From Patiria miniata (taxonomy: Eukaryota; Echinodermata; Asteroidea; Valvatida; Asterinidae): a DNA stretch of 64,000 nt. The stretch covers positions 9,957,730 through 10,021,729 of the forward strand of contig NW_024037059.1 in the NCBI RefSeq assembly GCF_015706575.1, in the 5' to 3' direction. Below are positions 11,653 through 23,618 of the stretch, piece after piece. Each line of letters begins with the position of its first letter. Positions within the stretch are counted from its first letter, which is position 1. The notes beneath the pieces were generated by a model. That model ran no database searches. It was not told the DNA's origin and was given only the letters and a program-made list of their open reading frames with translations. The position numbers were made by a program, and so were the translations under genes.

Positions 11653-11830
11653 TATGGTGGCTCTGAAGGGACATCGCAAATCGTGAATATTGATGTCAAT
11701 TTTCGCGGACAAAAATTCACGACATGTCCCAAATCATGAATATGGACGTCAATATTCGCGTCATAAAAATTCACATCTTGCTCTATGATCGCAAATATTG
11801 ACGTCAATATTATTCCCGTCGAAAATGTCA
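11653..11830 (+). repeat. Fragment related to the 28-kb foldback
   Basis: CTATGGTGGCTCTGAAGGGACATCGCA matches the terminus of the element at 28066-30779 with a few changes. It is followed by diverged repeats with AATATTGACGTCAAT and CACGACATG, as in that element's arms. It is a one-sided, decayed copy. Confidence 0.6.
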
Positions 11831-12990
11831 GAGCCTGCTCTCAGTCGCACGTTGTTTATGCATTTCCCCCAGCAAGCTAGGTACACGAATTCCAGGACGT
11901 CACGTAAGCGGCTGCATTGAAAACCAAACTACAAACGACTGTCGATTAAGAACACCCACAATCCTTTGTTACATCTGAGTTTTGCCCGTGAGCGTTCATT
12001 TTGTACGCGAAAAATAGACACAAAAACACATCGGAAAACAGTATTTGGTGCGCGTACATAATGAAAGACAGAATCGAAAAATAAAATGCACCTTTCGAGA
12101 CATATTAGGTTCCTATTGGGTTTATGATCAACCCGTCCTCTGGCCACTTCCCCAGGGATTCTTATTTGTGGTTTATGGTTTATTTAAAAACATGACATAT
12201 AGCAGTTAGAAACTGAATTGCATGACATTTACAACATTAAAAAAAAAACAATTATGAAGCACAAATAGATATAAAAAGTACACGTATTTAGCCTTTGAAC
12301 TTAAAGGGAATATACATCATTTGCTTTTGCTGTAATTTTCAGAAATGGATGGAATTGGGGGGTTGGAAATATATGGCAAATATAGTTACACTGACTTTTT
12401 TGAGGTTTTGGGTTCGAAAATGCTATAAAAACCAAGAAAAACAATCATTTTCCTGTAGTCTGGTTCCCTGACTCCATATAAGAAGAAACAGAGCAGTTTA
12501 CATACATTGGGAAATTGTAAGGTCAGGGAACCAGTCTAGCTGGCTCGTACCCTTTCATAGGTGTGTAATCGATTGCAAACAAGTGCGATGGTCAATTGGG
12601 GCCAGTATTTGAAAAAAGCCAGTGTTTTCCAACGCTGATCGGCCGACCAGCGTTGGAAATTGATACAAAAATACCACTTTTCTTGAAAATGACAGTATAC
12701 CAGGTGCCATGATTTTACAGGATGCTTTACACTGTCATTCACTAACAGTCCAGCAAGGTATTTCAAAATGATTTGGTAGTTTTTTTTTTGATGTTTTGCA
12801 AATGTTGTATTTTCCCTTTAAAAAAAAAGCCTCCTCTGCATTCTGCACGAGGACAGAGTCTCGGCCTGACTTGAAATACATTTCTATAGAGAAAAAAAAT
12901 GAAATGGACTCAAATTGTACATTATTGTTTAAATAAAAAAAATATATAATCACTGGGCAAGAAATTGTATACATGAATTATACTTGGTGT
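11831..12990. other. Unassigned DNA with two short hairpins
   Basis: GTCTGGTTCCCTGAC (about 12460) is inverted at about 12520-12535. TTTCCAACGCTG (about 12627) is inverted 10 bp later. The segment could include the 3' UTR of the adjacent minus-strand LINE, which ends its coding sequence at 12991, but no clear 3' tail was found. Confidence 0.35.
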
Positions 12991-14869
12991 TTATTCATTT
13001 AGTAGTGTTGTCAAATAGGGCAGAGGACTACATCTGAATCGTTCGGTCTTGCACTTATATGTCCCAAATGTGTTTCTCTTTCTCAAGGTCATGGATGAAC
13101 TGTACCCAGAGGCACGGTATCAGGTTGAGAATTTATCAGAGCGGCTAGACTTTTGAGCAAAGTCCTTGCATATTGGTGCTCTGCGATGTTCTAGGGTGTC
13201 AAGCTGCAGAGTAGCCAAGGCCTCGTCATAGGATGCATATTTTTTAGAGAGGATACAGCGGCTTACTCGTTTCTGAATCTTTTCAACCCAAGATACCTGG
13301 CCCCGGGTAAGGCCTCCATTCCAGAGTGGAGCTGCATACTCAACAACCGGTCGAATGTTCCCTTTGTATACTGTTAACAGTTCTTGGGCATTAAAACCAG
13401 CTTCTTTTAATTTTCGAAGCATGAACAATTTTCTGCTGGATTTAGTGATTACAGTGTCTACTTGGCCATCCCATTTCAAATCTTGTTGGATGGTAACTCC
13501 GAGTAACTTAACCTTTTCTACTATAGCCAGTTTTTGGCCAGAGATACTTAAATCCAACATAGGGGTGTTTTTTTCCATAATAGACCAGCATAGCTTGACA
13601 TTTTGTTGGGTTCAATTTAAGTTTGTTATTGTTAGTCCAGTCCTGCAGGGAGTCTGGACTATTCTGGATCTGGCTTGCACTTTCATACGGCCTAGTTTCA
13701 CCTAACGTTAAGTCATCTACATATTTCTAAACTTTGATTCCGATATCTCCGTCCTCTTCCTGTGCACTATTGATGGTTGCAAGAAAAATGATACAAAAAC
13801 GATCGTCAATATGGGGCTGGATAAAATCAACAATAAACTTCGAGATTCTCCCTTCAGCAACTTTGGCTATGCGCGAGATAAGAGACACTGGTCTCAATTT
13901 ATCGATTGAAGGAGGTGTCTGTTTCGGGATGGGAACGACATTGGCCTCCTTCCATTGGATGGGCACTATACCTTGAGTCAGAGAAGTATTGATAATCTCT
14001 GTGATTGGCTTACTCAGCTCATAAGCAAATTCTCTTAGTAGTGTCCCCTAGCACATTGTCTGGACCACCAGCTTTACAGACAGACAGCTTTTTCAAATCG
14101 TTATAGATTTCCCATGGTTGAAACTGAGGAGGTGGTTCACAACTCGGAAGATAAGCCGGAAGATCACCAACATGCAGTGATTGTTGAGCCTGTGAAAAAC
14201 TGGCAAGGTGCTTCTTAATGGCATTTGCAACGCCAACATAGTCATCAGGATCAATATTTGGTACATGTATGGTTGTGTCACTTTTTTGCATGTTGGCCAC
14301 ATTCCGAATCTCCCTGTGCGATTTCCTCGGCTGCAATTGTTGTAGTTTTCTCACTCTATTAACATTGTGAGAGGCCTTTGCCTTCTTTATCTCACTAGTA
14401 ACTTGATTTCTCGGGTTCTTTCTAACGAGTGTATTACCCTCAGCAAACGCCTTTTGTCTAAGCCCAATGAGGTTTTTAATTTTATCTGTCATCCCCGGTT
14501 TGTCACCAGCTTCAGGGATTCTGCCAGTTCATCTTGTTTATTGAGGACTGAGCGCGCATTCGTCAGGAAGAAGCGTGGCAGGAAGTTCTTACTGCTAGGC
14601 TTGGGAGTATCAATTTTAGGTACATCGGTCAGTATTCTTGGTCTGGACACCCCTGTATGACGAGTAGCTGGTTGCCTAGTTCTCGTAATAATTGGGGCTA
14701 TTGGTCTCTGTTTGTGCTTACCGCCACGGCAACCTCTTGTAGCCTTGGCGACACCCAACTGCTTCAGATTAACCCACACGTTAGTTTCCAACGGGTTATT
14801 CTTCTTGTAGTTCATGTAATTACTGCCAATTCCTAGCAATTCTTTTACAGAGCACTGTATTTGTATCAT
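12991..14869 (-). pseudogene. CR1/L2-like LINE ORF2, internally deleted
   Basis: Minus-strand remnants lie in collinear order. An N-terminal region has RGCRGGKHKQRP and the endonuclease start FFLTNARSVLNKQDELAE (about 14490-14869). The linker and early RT have GGPDNVL (about 14019-14490). RT block 1 has NVVPIPKQ and LRPVSLI (about 13830-13966). Then comes the catalytic YVDD (13712-13723), followed by thumb and C-terminal regions (LLGVTIQQDLKWDGQV, PLWNGG) and the ending RNTFG..CKTERF..SPLPYL..LLNE. The endonuclease core and the RT segment with SKAFD and GVPQG are deleted. There are in-frame stops, including TAG just before KYVDD and TGA near 13118. It is a dead element. The clade is inferred from motif order only. 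Confidence 0.8.
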
Positions 14870-15050
14870 TGCTTAAGGAAATCAGTGTTCTGCAATGAGT
14901 ACCTCTGGTCTGCTCAGTTTCTGTAGACTGTAGTGTGGCGTAACTGTTTATGTTGACGAAGAAGATCGCCACTGGCTGGACGAAGGTCCGTACAAAAGCA
15001 CTGACATCAGATCACATGGAAAAATACGGGAATATGTCATCTAAGCATGC
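14870..15050. other. Unassigned DNA
   Basis: Probably residual LINE 5' sequence or host DNA. Nothing is recognised. Confidence 0.3.
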
Positions 15051-15053
15051 TAA

Positions 15054-15422
15054 GGCCAACAAAAAAAGTCTCCGGTTTCTGGTATGCGTGCGCGTCGCCG
15101 TAGCCATGCGCGTCGGCAAAATGAAAAGTTTTTTTTTTCAATGAAAGATGATGTCTCAAAACCGCCAAACTCACTGGTTTGACTGGAATCCTGCTGCTGC
15201 ACAATTTTAACGTGTTTTTAGATTGGGTTATGGTCGAGAATAAGCTTTATGTGGCCTTTCTGGACTCCCATATATTTGCACTAAGTTTAGTCGGGCACCA
15301 TTTGCAGTCATCAGCCGACATTTGAAGCAAAAAAATCAGGTAAAAAAAAAAAAAGCCGCGTCGCCGCACCACTTTTTGGGCAAGCTCCATACCAGAAACC
15401 GGAGACTTTTTTTTTTTTGGCC
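15054..15422. mobile_element. Harbinger-like MITE, copy 2 (intact ends)
   Basis: A 369-bp element with terminal inverted repeats beginning GGCCAA, then an A-run and GTCTCCGGTTTCTGGTATG. The mirror image ends in GGCC at 15419-15422. It is flanked by TAA at 15051-15053 and 15423-15425. A 3-bp TWA target duplication and a GGCC start fit PIF/Harbinger-type MITEs. The interior is about 95% identical by eye to 74-400. No transposase is present. Confidence 0.65.
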
Positions 15423-15757
15423 TAAGACAGCATTTGCAGATTTATTTGCAGCGCCCTCAAGAGTTCTAACGTCGTATGCGTAATGGACGTAATTCCACAA
15501 CGCTGGCTTTACCGTTGCATGAACCAATCTTGTCCATTAATAAAAAAAAACCCATCAAAACGTTGACAAATACATAACCAGAAGCTCACCGCTAGTTGCA
15601 CAAAGTTCACTCGAAGCACACCATAAGCACAAATTACAAATGACATCAACGATAACGGTAAAAAGCATAAACAAATGACAAACTCAGAGCTCAAAAAAAT
15701 ACGTGCGGCTGCTATTATAGCGCCCTCTGTATTTATTGTTCACTCTTCTCTATCTTT
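15423..15757. other. Unassigned DNA
   Basis: AT-rich host-like DNA between the MITE and the palindrome. No gene is recognised. Confidence 0.35.
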
Positions 15758-15977
15758 AAAATGATTAATTTGATATTGTTGATTTGTAGATTCAATGTGT
15801 ACAAAAGGGTTTGAAGAACAATTATTCGATGGGACCAATTATCGATATTGGGCCAAGGTTAACTTATTAAAGTTAACCTTGGCCCAATATTGATAATTGG
15901 TCCCATCGAATAATTGTTCTTCAAACCCTTTTGTACACATTGAATCTACAAATCAACAATATCAAATTAATCATTTT
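15758..15977. repeat. Near-perfect 220-bp palindrome
   Basis: Left arm 15758-15865 and right arm 15870-15977 (108 bp each) are reverse complements around the spacer ATTA. The only mismatch I see is CG in the left arm (ATTATCGATATT) against CA in the mirrored right arm, which fits methyl-CpG decay. The near-identity implies recent origin or ongoing arm conversion. No terminal motif of a known transposon is evident. Confidence 0.9.
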
Positions 15978-16055
15978 GCTGTCAACATTGGCATTACCGA
16001 ATAAAAGAACTTCATTATCCATTGCGATAGAAATATTGGTCTACTCCTTAATCCA

Positions 16056-16695
16056 TTAAGATACCGAGGACCAGAATGAAAAAGTATGAGGACATGTGCA
16101 GAAAAGATGGGCTAGAGTCTCCTCTTCATTATGTACACTAATTAGTGTCCTTCTTATTGCCCAGGATTCGATGATCCGATGAATTAATCTAAACTGAAAC
16201 CATATTAGTTTAATATCCACAGTACAAAAATAAGTAATAGTGAAAATTGAAGACCACTTCGACATTTCAAGGTCGATATTAAGTTTGACGTTCCACTTGT
16301 CCACAAACTTCCTTTTCACATGTTTAGAAGAAACTAATATATTGTATATTCTTCGCGATCCCTTTTGGTCCTTTGAAAGTACCTCCAGGTTGAACGGTAA
16401 ATAGGGAAAATTTATGAGCGAATGCTCCAACATAATATCCTGAAACGAAGACTGAATAGCTCTCAACACCCCCACCAAGTGGATATTGACGTTAAAAGTA
16501 TTCTTAAAATCGTGAAGCGAAAGAAAATAACCTTTCTCTTCAATGAGATCACAAATAAATTTAACGCCTTTACATTCAAATTGTTTATAAAAAAAATAGA
16601 CTTCCCACAGAGAACTCTTTATATTACCCCCACTTTGGTTGTGGGCACGTGGACCCGGTTAGACCATAAAGTAAACACGTCCAACTACAAAGCGC
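16056..16695 (-). pseudogene. L1/Tx1-like LINE ORF2 C-terminal fragment
   Basis: On the minus strand a frame running from about 16650 down to 16056 reads through FICDLIEEKGYFLSLHDF, LIWFQFRLIHRII and a terminal ETLAHLFCTCP..FSFW. That is the post-RT region and Cys/His knuckle of L1- and Tx1-type ORF2 proteins ('G.fls..ef', 'iK..l.hRi', 'HLF..C....W'). The endonuclease and RT core are absent. The usual first Cys pair of the knuckle is degraded. It is a 5'-truncated relic. The clade call is by motif style, not by search. Confidence 0.65.
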
Positions 16696-16699
16696 TATG

Positions 16700-17694
16700 A
16701 ATTCTCTGTGTACCAGCAAATTTGGCGGAGCCACCTTCCAGTGTTGACACTTATTGTTGAATAACTTCATCAGGTCTTGTGTGAGTTCATTCTTTAGTGC
16801 AACGGTGTAGAAATATTTCTCACTATTGATGCCTGATTGTCGTCTTCATCCGATCATCCTTACCATCTAACTTCTTGGTGATTAAAATAATACTTGCCCA
16901 ACCAAAGTCTTGTTATCATTTAATGGAGGAAAAGGTTTCAAAACTTAAAAACAAGTGCACTCATTTTTTTCTGCAATATTCTCTTTTGGGTCCCCGCATC
17001 AGTGGTCTTAATTTGTATTAGTATGTATACAGTGTTTACATATAGAATGTGACACCGTGACCCCTGCTATCCGTTGACCCAGTGAGTTGTCAGTTTGTCA
17101 CTGTCACCACTAAACAAATTCTATTTCTCAAACTTGTTATTATTTACAGTGATGACCCCAAGTTCTATAGACAACTTACTAAAGAACAATCAAGAAAGAA
17201 CCAAAATACCTGGAATTGATTTTACAACTTGTATTTACAGCTCGAGTATGTACAAATATATTTTCAAAATGGAAATTAAATCTGGGAAATTCTACTCGCA
17301 AAATAGGCACTCGTTTTTTTCCTTTATGCAATTAATAAATTAAACAATTCTCTTCGAAATCACTTCACTTCAAATGGACACTTAAAGAACCTACAGTCTG
17401 AAAACGAATTAATGCAGGTACGGAATAAGTTCGGGTTATCTATAAATAATTGTGTTGGTTACTCCCTCATTTAAATGGATGAGTCCCGACAAGCCTGTGG
17501 TAGTGTTCGTCACAGCAAGTAACAAAGGGCCTGTGGTAGTCGTCTCTCAAGGAGGTAGGCCTAATGGACTGCTGGACTGGCTCTGACGATTACCTCAGTG
17601 CGGAATCGGGAGGGGAAACTCTAACCCAAGGGTACGGCCATCTATAACATGATAATTAACCAAATCCATGCGAGTTCTGAGGCCAAACTAACAA
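16700..17694. other. Unassigned AT-rich DNA
   Basis: No coding signal. 17480-17560 contains two short copies of GCCTGTGGTAGT about 50 bp apart. Nothing else is recognised. Confidence 0.35.
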
Positions 17695-17895
17695 AATACA
17701 ATCAATCAATCAATCTATCAATTTCTTTATTTTCCACATAACTTTGTGCATCAGTATAATATGAACATTAATTAAGATAAATGTGGATGGGGGTCCCCAA
17801 AAAGCAAAGCTTGTCGAGTAGGGGCCCCACTTATATTAAATGTTTCAACATGTACATGTACAAGCATAATGACACTTAACCCATTATTAAGACAA
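17695..17895 (-). repeat. LINE 3' tail
   Basis: On the minus strand there is GGGGCCCCTACTCGACAAG, then GCTTTTTGGGGACCCC, an AATAAAG signal and a terminal GATTGATTGATTG microsatellite. A GGGCC-rich 3' UTR followed by AATAAA and a 4-bp simple repeat is typical of CR1/L2-type LINE tails. No coding remnant was recognised upstream. Confidence 0.5.
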
Positions 17896-18419
17896 AACAG
17901 TATCATCGATTGAAATGATTACAAACAGCAGCTGAACAACTGGAAATCTCTGATTCTGGTTTCACAACGACAATCTTCTTCCACGTAAATAATTTACATA
18001 AACTTCAACAAATTTCTGCTTTAAATACGATAAGATATAGTCTCAAGATCAGAATTCATTAATACAATAATCAATTATTTTTCTAACAAATCACAATCGG
18101 CAGAATCTCATGATCAGAATTCACTACTGTAATTAAATTATTACTAAGTCAAGCACAAATCATCTTCAGGATTTAAACATATTTTAACAACAAATACTGC
18201 CAACTTACGGTTATGTTCACTGGGAAAAGATCTTGGAAAGGTGTGTCCTGGCCGAGTGTTGCAATAATCGGGACCGGTTGTTGAGGATCGATTGGCTCTG
18301 ATTGGTCGATCTGATCGTACCGGCACTGGATTTCACCGGCCGATCGTCACCTGCTGCCGGATCTCAGGGACGTTGGTACCGATCAATCATTACACTAATT
18401 CACTCAGCTCACACTCTTG
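17896..18419. other. Unassigned DNA
   Basis: Non-coding DNA immediately left of the hAT-like insertion. It may include more of the minus-strand LINE 3' region. Confidence 0.3.
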
Positions 18420-18427
18420 ATGCTACA

Positions 18428-19847
18428 CAGTGGCGTAGCCAGGAATTTTTTCGGGGGGGGGGGCGCGGGGGGGGGGGGGGCGCTGGGGGGGGGGGGGGGC
18501 TGGAGGGGGGGGGGGGCTGGAACATTTCATGGGGGGGGCGTCATGTAGGGGCGTCAATCGCTTCTCAAAAGTGGGGGGGGGGAAATACCTTGATCAGAAC
18601 TGATGCGAGCGCGAAGCCCTTACGGCGTGGGGGTTCGGGGCCCCGAAAAAAAATTGGATTCTAGATGTTCTGTGGTGTGATCTGAAGCAATTTCTTACCA
18701 CTTTCCTCCATGCTTTAACTAATATTTTCTTGGCAAAAGATAATTATTTGAACATCGTTTTCGAGGTTGGAGTCATTGAATCAGCTATCGGTATTCTGAG
18801 CTATAGGCGTGGGGTTCGGGGCCCGCTTAAGGGCCCCGAAAAAATTGGATTCTCGATGCTCTGTGGTGTGATCTGAGGCAATTTCTTACCACTTTAACCA
18901 ATAATTATCTTAGCACAAAAGATAATAATTTAAACATAATTTTCGAGGTTTTCTCAGCTAAAGGCATAAGAAAATATTGTGAGCATTGTTTTCGAGGTTG
19001 GAGTCATTGAATCAGCTACCAGAATTCTGAGCTATAGGCGTGGGGTTCGGGGCCCGCTTAAGGGCCCCGAAAAATTTTGGATTCTAAATGCTCTGTGGTG
19101 CTATCTGAGGCAATTTCTGACCACTTCAACCAATATTTTCTAAGCTAAAGATACACTGTAGTACATAATAGGGCCCTGTAAATGAGACACGAGTTCAAAA
19201 ATCTGGTGGGGGAGGACATTTGATATTGTGTCCCCCACCCTTCAAAAAGTGGGGGGGGGGGGGGGGGGGGACCAGTCCCCCTGTCCCCCCAGGATTGACG
19301 CCCATGGCGTCATGTAGATCAATGATATTTTTTTTTAGAAACTCAAAATCTCAGGGGGGGGGGGGGGGGGGGGGGGGGGCGACTGGGGGGGGGGGGGACA
19401 CAAGGTTTCATGGGGGGGGGGCTGTCGCCCCCCACGCTCCCCCTGTGGCTACGCCACTGCATTTCAAGGAATTTAAATTGGTCTATTATTATTATTTAGC
19501 TTATATGAATGGAGGAAAAAGTTTGTACGTTGCCGATTCGCGTGATATCGCTGACTGAAACTGTGCGACCCACGGACCACCTGTCTATAATACGTGTTCC
19601 GTGGTGTGAGCGAGCAGTGCAGTGGGTGTTAATACGCATTTTAGATATCATTATGCGCTATGTCACGCCGGTTGTCAGCTTACTGGTCCGCGGTCGCCGG
19701 TCGAAGGGTCGTTTCTCAGTGGTCATCATGTGGATCATTCGCGACTATTTAGATTTAGATCAATGATAATTTTTTTAGAAACTCAAAATCTCAGTGGGGG
19801 GGGGGGGGACTGGGGGGGGGGCGACAAAGTTTCATGGGGGGCGGTCG

Positions 19848-19887
<40 letters not shown>

Positions 19888-19899
19888 GCTACGCCACTG
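18428..19899. mobile_element. Poly-G hAT-like non-autonomous element
   Basis: The element begins CAGTGGCGTAGCC and ends GGTGGCTACGCCACTG. It is flanked by perfect 8-bp direct repeats ATGCTACA (18420-18427 and 19900-19907). Eight-base duplications and a CAGTGG start fit the hAT superfamily. Inside are long G-runs, three copies of a ~180-bp segment containing GGGTTCGGGGCCC and CTCTGTGGTG (near 18625, 18805 and 19035), and a second right-end-like sequence (GTGGCTACGCCACTG) at 19445-19459. It has no transposase frame. Glycine- or proline-rich frames here are translations of homopolymers. The tail segment before 19459 is partly repeated before 19899. Confidence 0.85.
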
Positions 19900-19907
19900 A
19901 TGCTACA

Positions 19908-20569
19908 TCTCTGACTATCAAAAATCGTGCTGCCACACCTTAACTCTCTCTACCTCACAACATATTTTCACTCACGTGCAAAAAAACCCAACAGAACAAT
20001 ACTGGACCAAACAACAACAAAAACACAAACAATGTTGAACAATAACCATGACCGGTGGAGTTATGTAATTCCTAGGCAACGGAAATGCGCGTCGCACGAT
20101 CGCCGGGCAAAACGCCTGTTTCCTGTCGCAAAGAACACCAGTGGCTGAGGTGAGTCTAAGCGGGAACTCGAGTGCGTTTCATTGGCTTATGTGCGTCGGC
20201 GCGGGAATCAAACCATTTCTTCGTGGGGGTGTCCTCTTTGAAGTAAATGTATTACATTTATCTCCAAATCACGTCATATGTACAATATTTACATGTTCCT
20301 GATCAGAAAGTCTGCCCCTACGTTATCGGATCCCTTAATTACGCGAAGTTGGACTCTGTACGGCTGAAGTGCAAGTGCCTATCTCATAATACGCGCGTTC
20401 GAGACTTTCGACTTATTCAGATAGATGAGCGGTTGATGGTCGGTTTCTCGTACAAATGGCTTCCCGTATAAGCATGGCTTAAATTTCTGAACCCAAATAT
20501 TACTGCAAGACACTTCTCGCGCTTTGTAGTTTTCTGCTTGCGTACGCTATGGTGAATGCGTGAGCCGTT
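19908..20569. other. Unassigned DNA
   Basis: Continues the host sequence interrupted by the hAT-like element. It may hold decayed gypsy sequence near its right edge, but none is recognised. Confidence 0.3.
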
Positions 20570-21110
20570 CTTGCATCAAAACGGCACCAATGCCGACCTC
20601 AGTTGCATCTGTTCTAAGTACGAATGACTGTTCGCAGTTGGTAGAATGGGTAGATTAGACATTGTAGCTTTCAGCATGCTAAATGCCTGTTGTGCACTTT
20701 GTGTCCATTCGATTCGATTTGGCTGGATGTTCCTCGTCTTATCCGTAAGCGGGGCGGCATTTGCAGCGTAATTTGGGATGAACCGTATGTAATATCCGCT
20801 AAGACTCGGAAGGATCAAAGTTGTTTCTCAGTTTCAGGTAGTGCGGCGGATTGAATCTTGTCTACCTTTTCTTTCTGCGGTGCAAGTTGAACTTGTCAAC
20901 ATGACCTAGAAATCCGACTCCTTCCATGCCGATGACACATTTGCTAGGTTTCGCGGTAAGCGTGCCTTACGGAGTCGAAGTAGCAGTTCTTTTAGTATCT
21001 GTATTATGTTTTTCCCAAGTCTCTGTGTCATAAGAATGTCATCTGTGAAATTTTCGACATTTTTGAGTCCATGTAGTAATAATCGCATAAGTCGCGTGAA
21101 TGTGGACTAA
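20570..21110 (-). pseudogene. Ty3/gypsy pol fragment (RT/RNase H)
   Basis: On the minus strand successive frames read MRLLLHGLKNVENFTDDIL (the RT 'Y.DD' region, with FTDD in place of the usual Y-x-DD), VQLAPQKEKVDKIQSAALPE, then LSGYYIRFIPNYAANAAPL and WTQSAQQAFSMLKA, the RT-RNase H connection of Ty3/gypsy pol. At least two frame changes separate these blocks. No LTR, gag, integrase or envelope sequence was recognised. It is an old, dead fragment. Confidence 0.75.
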
Positions 21111-21479
21111 TATTATACAAATACAAGTACATGATCTCGTAAATATTTAACAAAAGCTATATACATTGTACAAATTGTTAACATTATTTTTAACAAGTAG
21201 AATCCATAAGGTAAATATATTACAGGGCAGGTATTAATGATTTATGCAAATCAGACTGTCAAAACTCAAAATTTCGTTTGGGAATTGGTTTTGTCGGATT
21301 CAGCATACCGGAATTATGCCGAAAAGCCTACTTCCCAACTTTTACCCCTAGATGCCCCTTTGATTCTTATAATTTGTAGATCCTTTTTTTCCCAGAAATC
21401 CCACCAGACTATTAGCACTAGACTTTCTATAAGTCACTACACTTTCCGTTACAATACACCAATACAAGGCTAAAACAGT
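21111..21479. other. Unassigned AT-rich DNA
   Basis: No feature is recognised between the gypsy and LINE remnants. Confidence 0.35.
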
Positions 21480-22101
21480 GACATCAAAATACAGTTTATT
21501 TTTATGTCTTCAACATACATTAAAAAAACAGTGAGACTGTGTTCTTGTCTCTAAAGACTTAGAAGTGAGTTTCACAGTGTCGGGCATGCAGTGGAAAAGG
21601 GCCGTACCGTGTACCGAGTGTAGTTAGCATTCTAGCCTTGGTGTTCTAAGAAAAGACAGTTGGGAGAGGAATTAAGACTATAACGAGACACTTTATTTAC
21701 ATTTATAAGATCCTCCACGTAGGCCTACATTGGAGATAACCCGTGAAGTATATTAAAAGTTAATTCAATTATTTTGAATTTAATCCGAAAGACAATAGGT
21801 GATCAGTGTAGTTCATGAAGTATACAGGTGTTTTGTAATCAAATTTAGGTGTCTAAGAGACAAGTCTGGCTGCTGCATTTATACACTTATTTTGCTATAT
21901 ATTTAAGTCTTTAACCCATTCTAATAAACTATAAGAATAATCCAGACGAGTGGTTACAAATCCATGCATTAAAGTTACTAATGAATCAGGGAAGAAAACA
22001 ATTGTGCAGATGAAGAGATGCTTCATAACAAGCCTTACAAATATGTGGAATTCATCAATAACTTTCATTAAAACCCTAAGTTCCTAACATGTGAGACAGC
22101 A
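21480..22101 (-). pseudogene. LINE RT C-terminal remnant
   Basis: On the minus strand, with several frameshifts and stops, there are blocks resembling the end of CR1/L2-type RTs: ICKACYEASLHLHNC, then LVTLMHGFVTTRLDYSYSLL, then INAAARLVS and TPKFDYKTPV, and further on RPFSTACPTL followed by NSL. Usual family forms are 'HAFVTSRLDYCNSLLYG', 'QNAAARLV' and 'KLWNSLP'. The remnant ends where the 5.3-kb insertion begins at 22111, so that insertion may have landed in it. Confidence 0.6.
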
Positions 22102-22192
22102 ACAATGACTATGGGCGGGGGGGGGGGGGGGGGGGGGGGGTTAAGGGGGGGGGGGCGCTTGTCCCCCTCCACTGTAAAAGAACAAACAAGAG

Positions 22193-23618
22193 AAACTAGA
22201 GGTTCGCGTTTGTTGTTACAAACGCGGAGTGGTCGGGCAGGCAATTTGTTCATTAAACACTGCCGAGTTGAGTTATGAATATATTTATGTAAGAACAACG
22301 GATCACAAACTTAAATCCTTTCCAGTACAATCCAATATTTTGTTTAAAGAAATGCATCTGTAACGGTGTGATAAATTTCTGTAAACATTCTATGTACACC
22401 TACAAGTTATTTCTGGCTTGATGACGTCATAAGTCAAAAACGTCGGAAGTGAATACTGATTTTGTTCGGAGTGGATAAATGTTCGTTGTGAAGTTCAATA
22501 ACGTATGAAAATATAGACAATATAATTGTATGTATTCACAACACCTAACATGCGGTTTGATGACGTCACAGTATTTGGGAGCAAAAGGTGAACATTGTAA
22601 GGGATATCTTATTTGGGCTATACGACACGAATCAAAAGATACAATTAAAATTAAAATTATGATCGTTTTCAAATTCTCCTTCAAGTAACTGCCAGTCTGA
22701 TGACGTCATGAATTTGAAACCTTGCCAAGGTATTTGTGTTTGATAGAGAATATCAAGAGGTAATTTGATAAAATTTGAACGGATGATTTACAAAAATAAA
22801 GAAGGCAAACAATATTTTATGTGCCGCTAGGGGGCGCCCTTTCGGATGATGACATCATCATACTGTTTTTTTTGTGTCTGGCATTCCTAACTTAACACTT
22901 TCATAATTTATATGTTGTAGTAAAATGCTTCCACTTTTGAGTTATCATATTCAGTTTTTATTGCACTTCCGGTAACACCGGAAGTAAAGGTCAAGCGGTT
23001 TTGTATCTGGAACAAAAAATGTTTTTCACGGCATAGTCTACAACCTCACGAAAAACGAACACGATACATTATTTAGTTCAAAAGAGATAGCGCAAACTAT
23101 TTTGTCAAATTTGCCCTTAAATCGATTGTAATTTGATACATGATGACGTCAAGATGATGTAACAAAATGTACATCTTCATAACATGGTACAAGTTCACAC
23201 TAGGTTTTATGATCACACCGCAAAGCGTTCGGAAGAAATTTTGCTTTGTTTTGATTTCAGGCTATAACGTCTTCATTTTGAATTCACCTAACTTTGACCT
23301 TTCGGTAATTCCGGAAAAAAAGGTCAAACGACTTTGTTTTCAAAATCAAAAATGTTTATCGAGGTATTGTCCATTAGATCACAAAGTATAAAAGTGATTG
23401 TTCGTTTTGTTCATGAGTTATAATTGACGGAAAATTGTCATATTTTGACAAAAAATCGCTTGTAATTTGACGCTCGATGACGTCATAGTAACGTCAGAGT
23501 AATATGCACCACTCAGGATGAGGGTCGATATACATTGAACGTTACAAGTTCATACCATACACCGTCTAGGAGAAAACCCGCGGAGTACTATTGTCCGGAA
23601 AAGAAAAGAAAAGAAAGA
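22193..23618 (+). repeat. CRE-rich unit 1 of tandem array
   Basis: Opens with a hairpin GCGTTTG..CAAACGC followed by AGTGGTCGGGC and a CACTGCC block. It continues through ordered TGACGTCA sites (near 22421, 22561, 22701, 23144 and 23479), a facing pair ACTTCCGGT/ACCGGAAGT near 22968-22985, and a GACCTTTCGG block. It ends at GAGAAAACCCGCGGAG, ATTGTCCGG and a GAAA-rich linker. It appears non-coding: frames seen on either strand are interrupted in sister copies or follow the repeat. Confidence 0.8.

Noticed and set aside
18302..19900. Glycine- or proline-rich open frames
   Set aside because: They arise from G- and C-homopolymers inside the hAT-like element.
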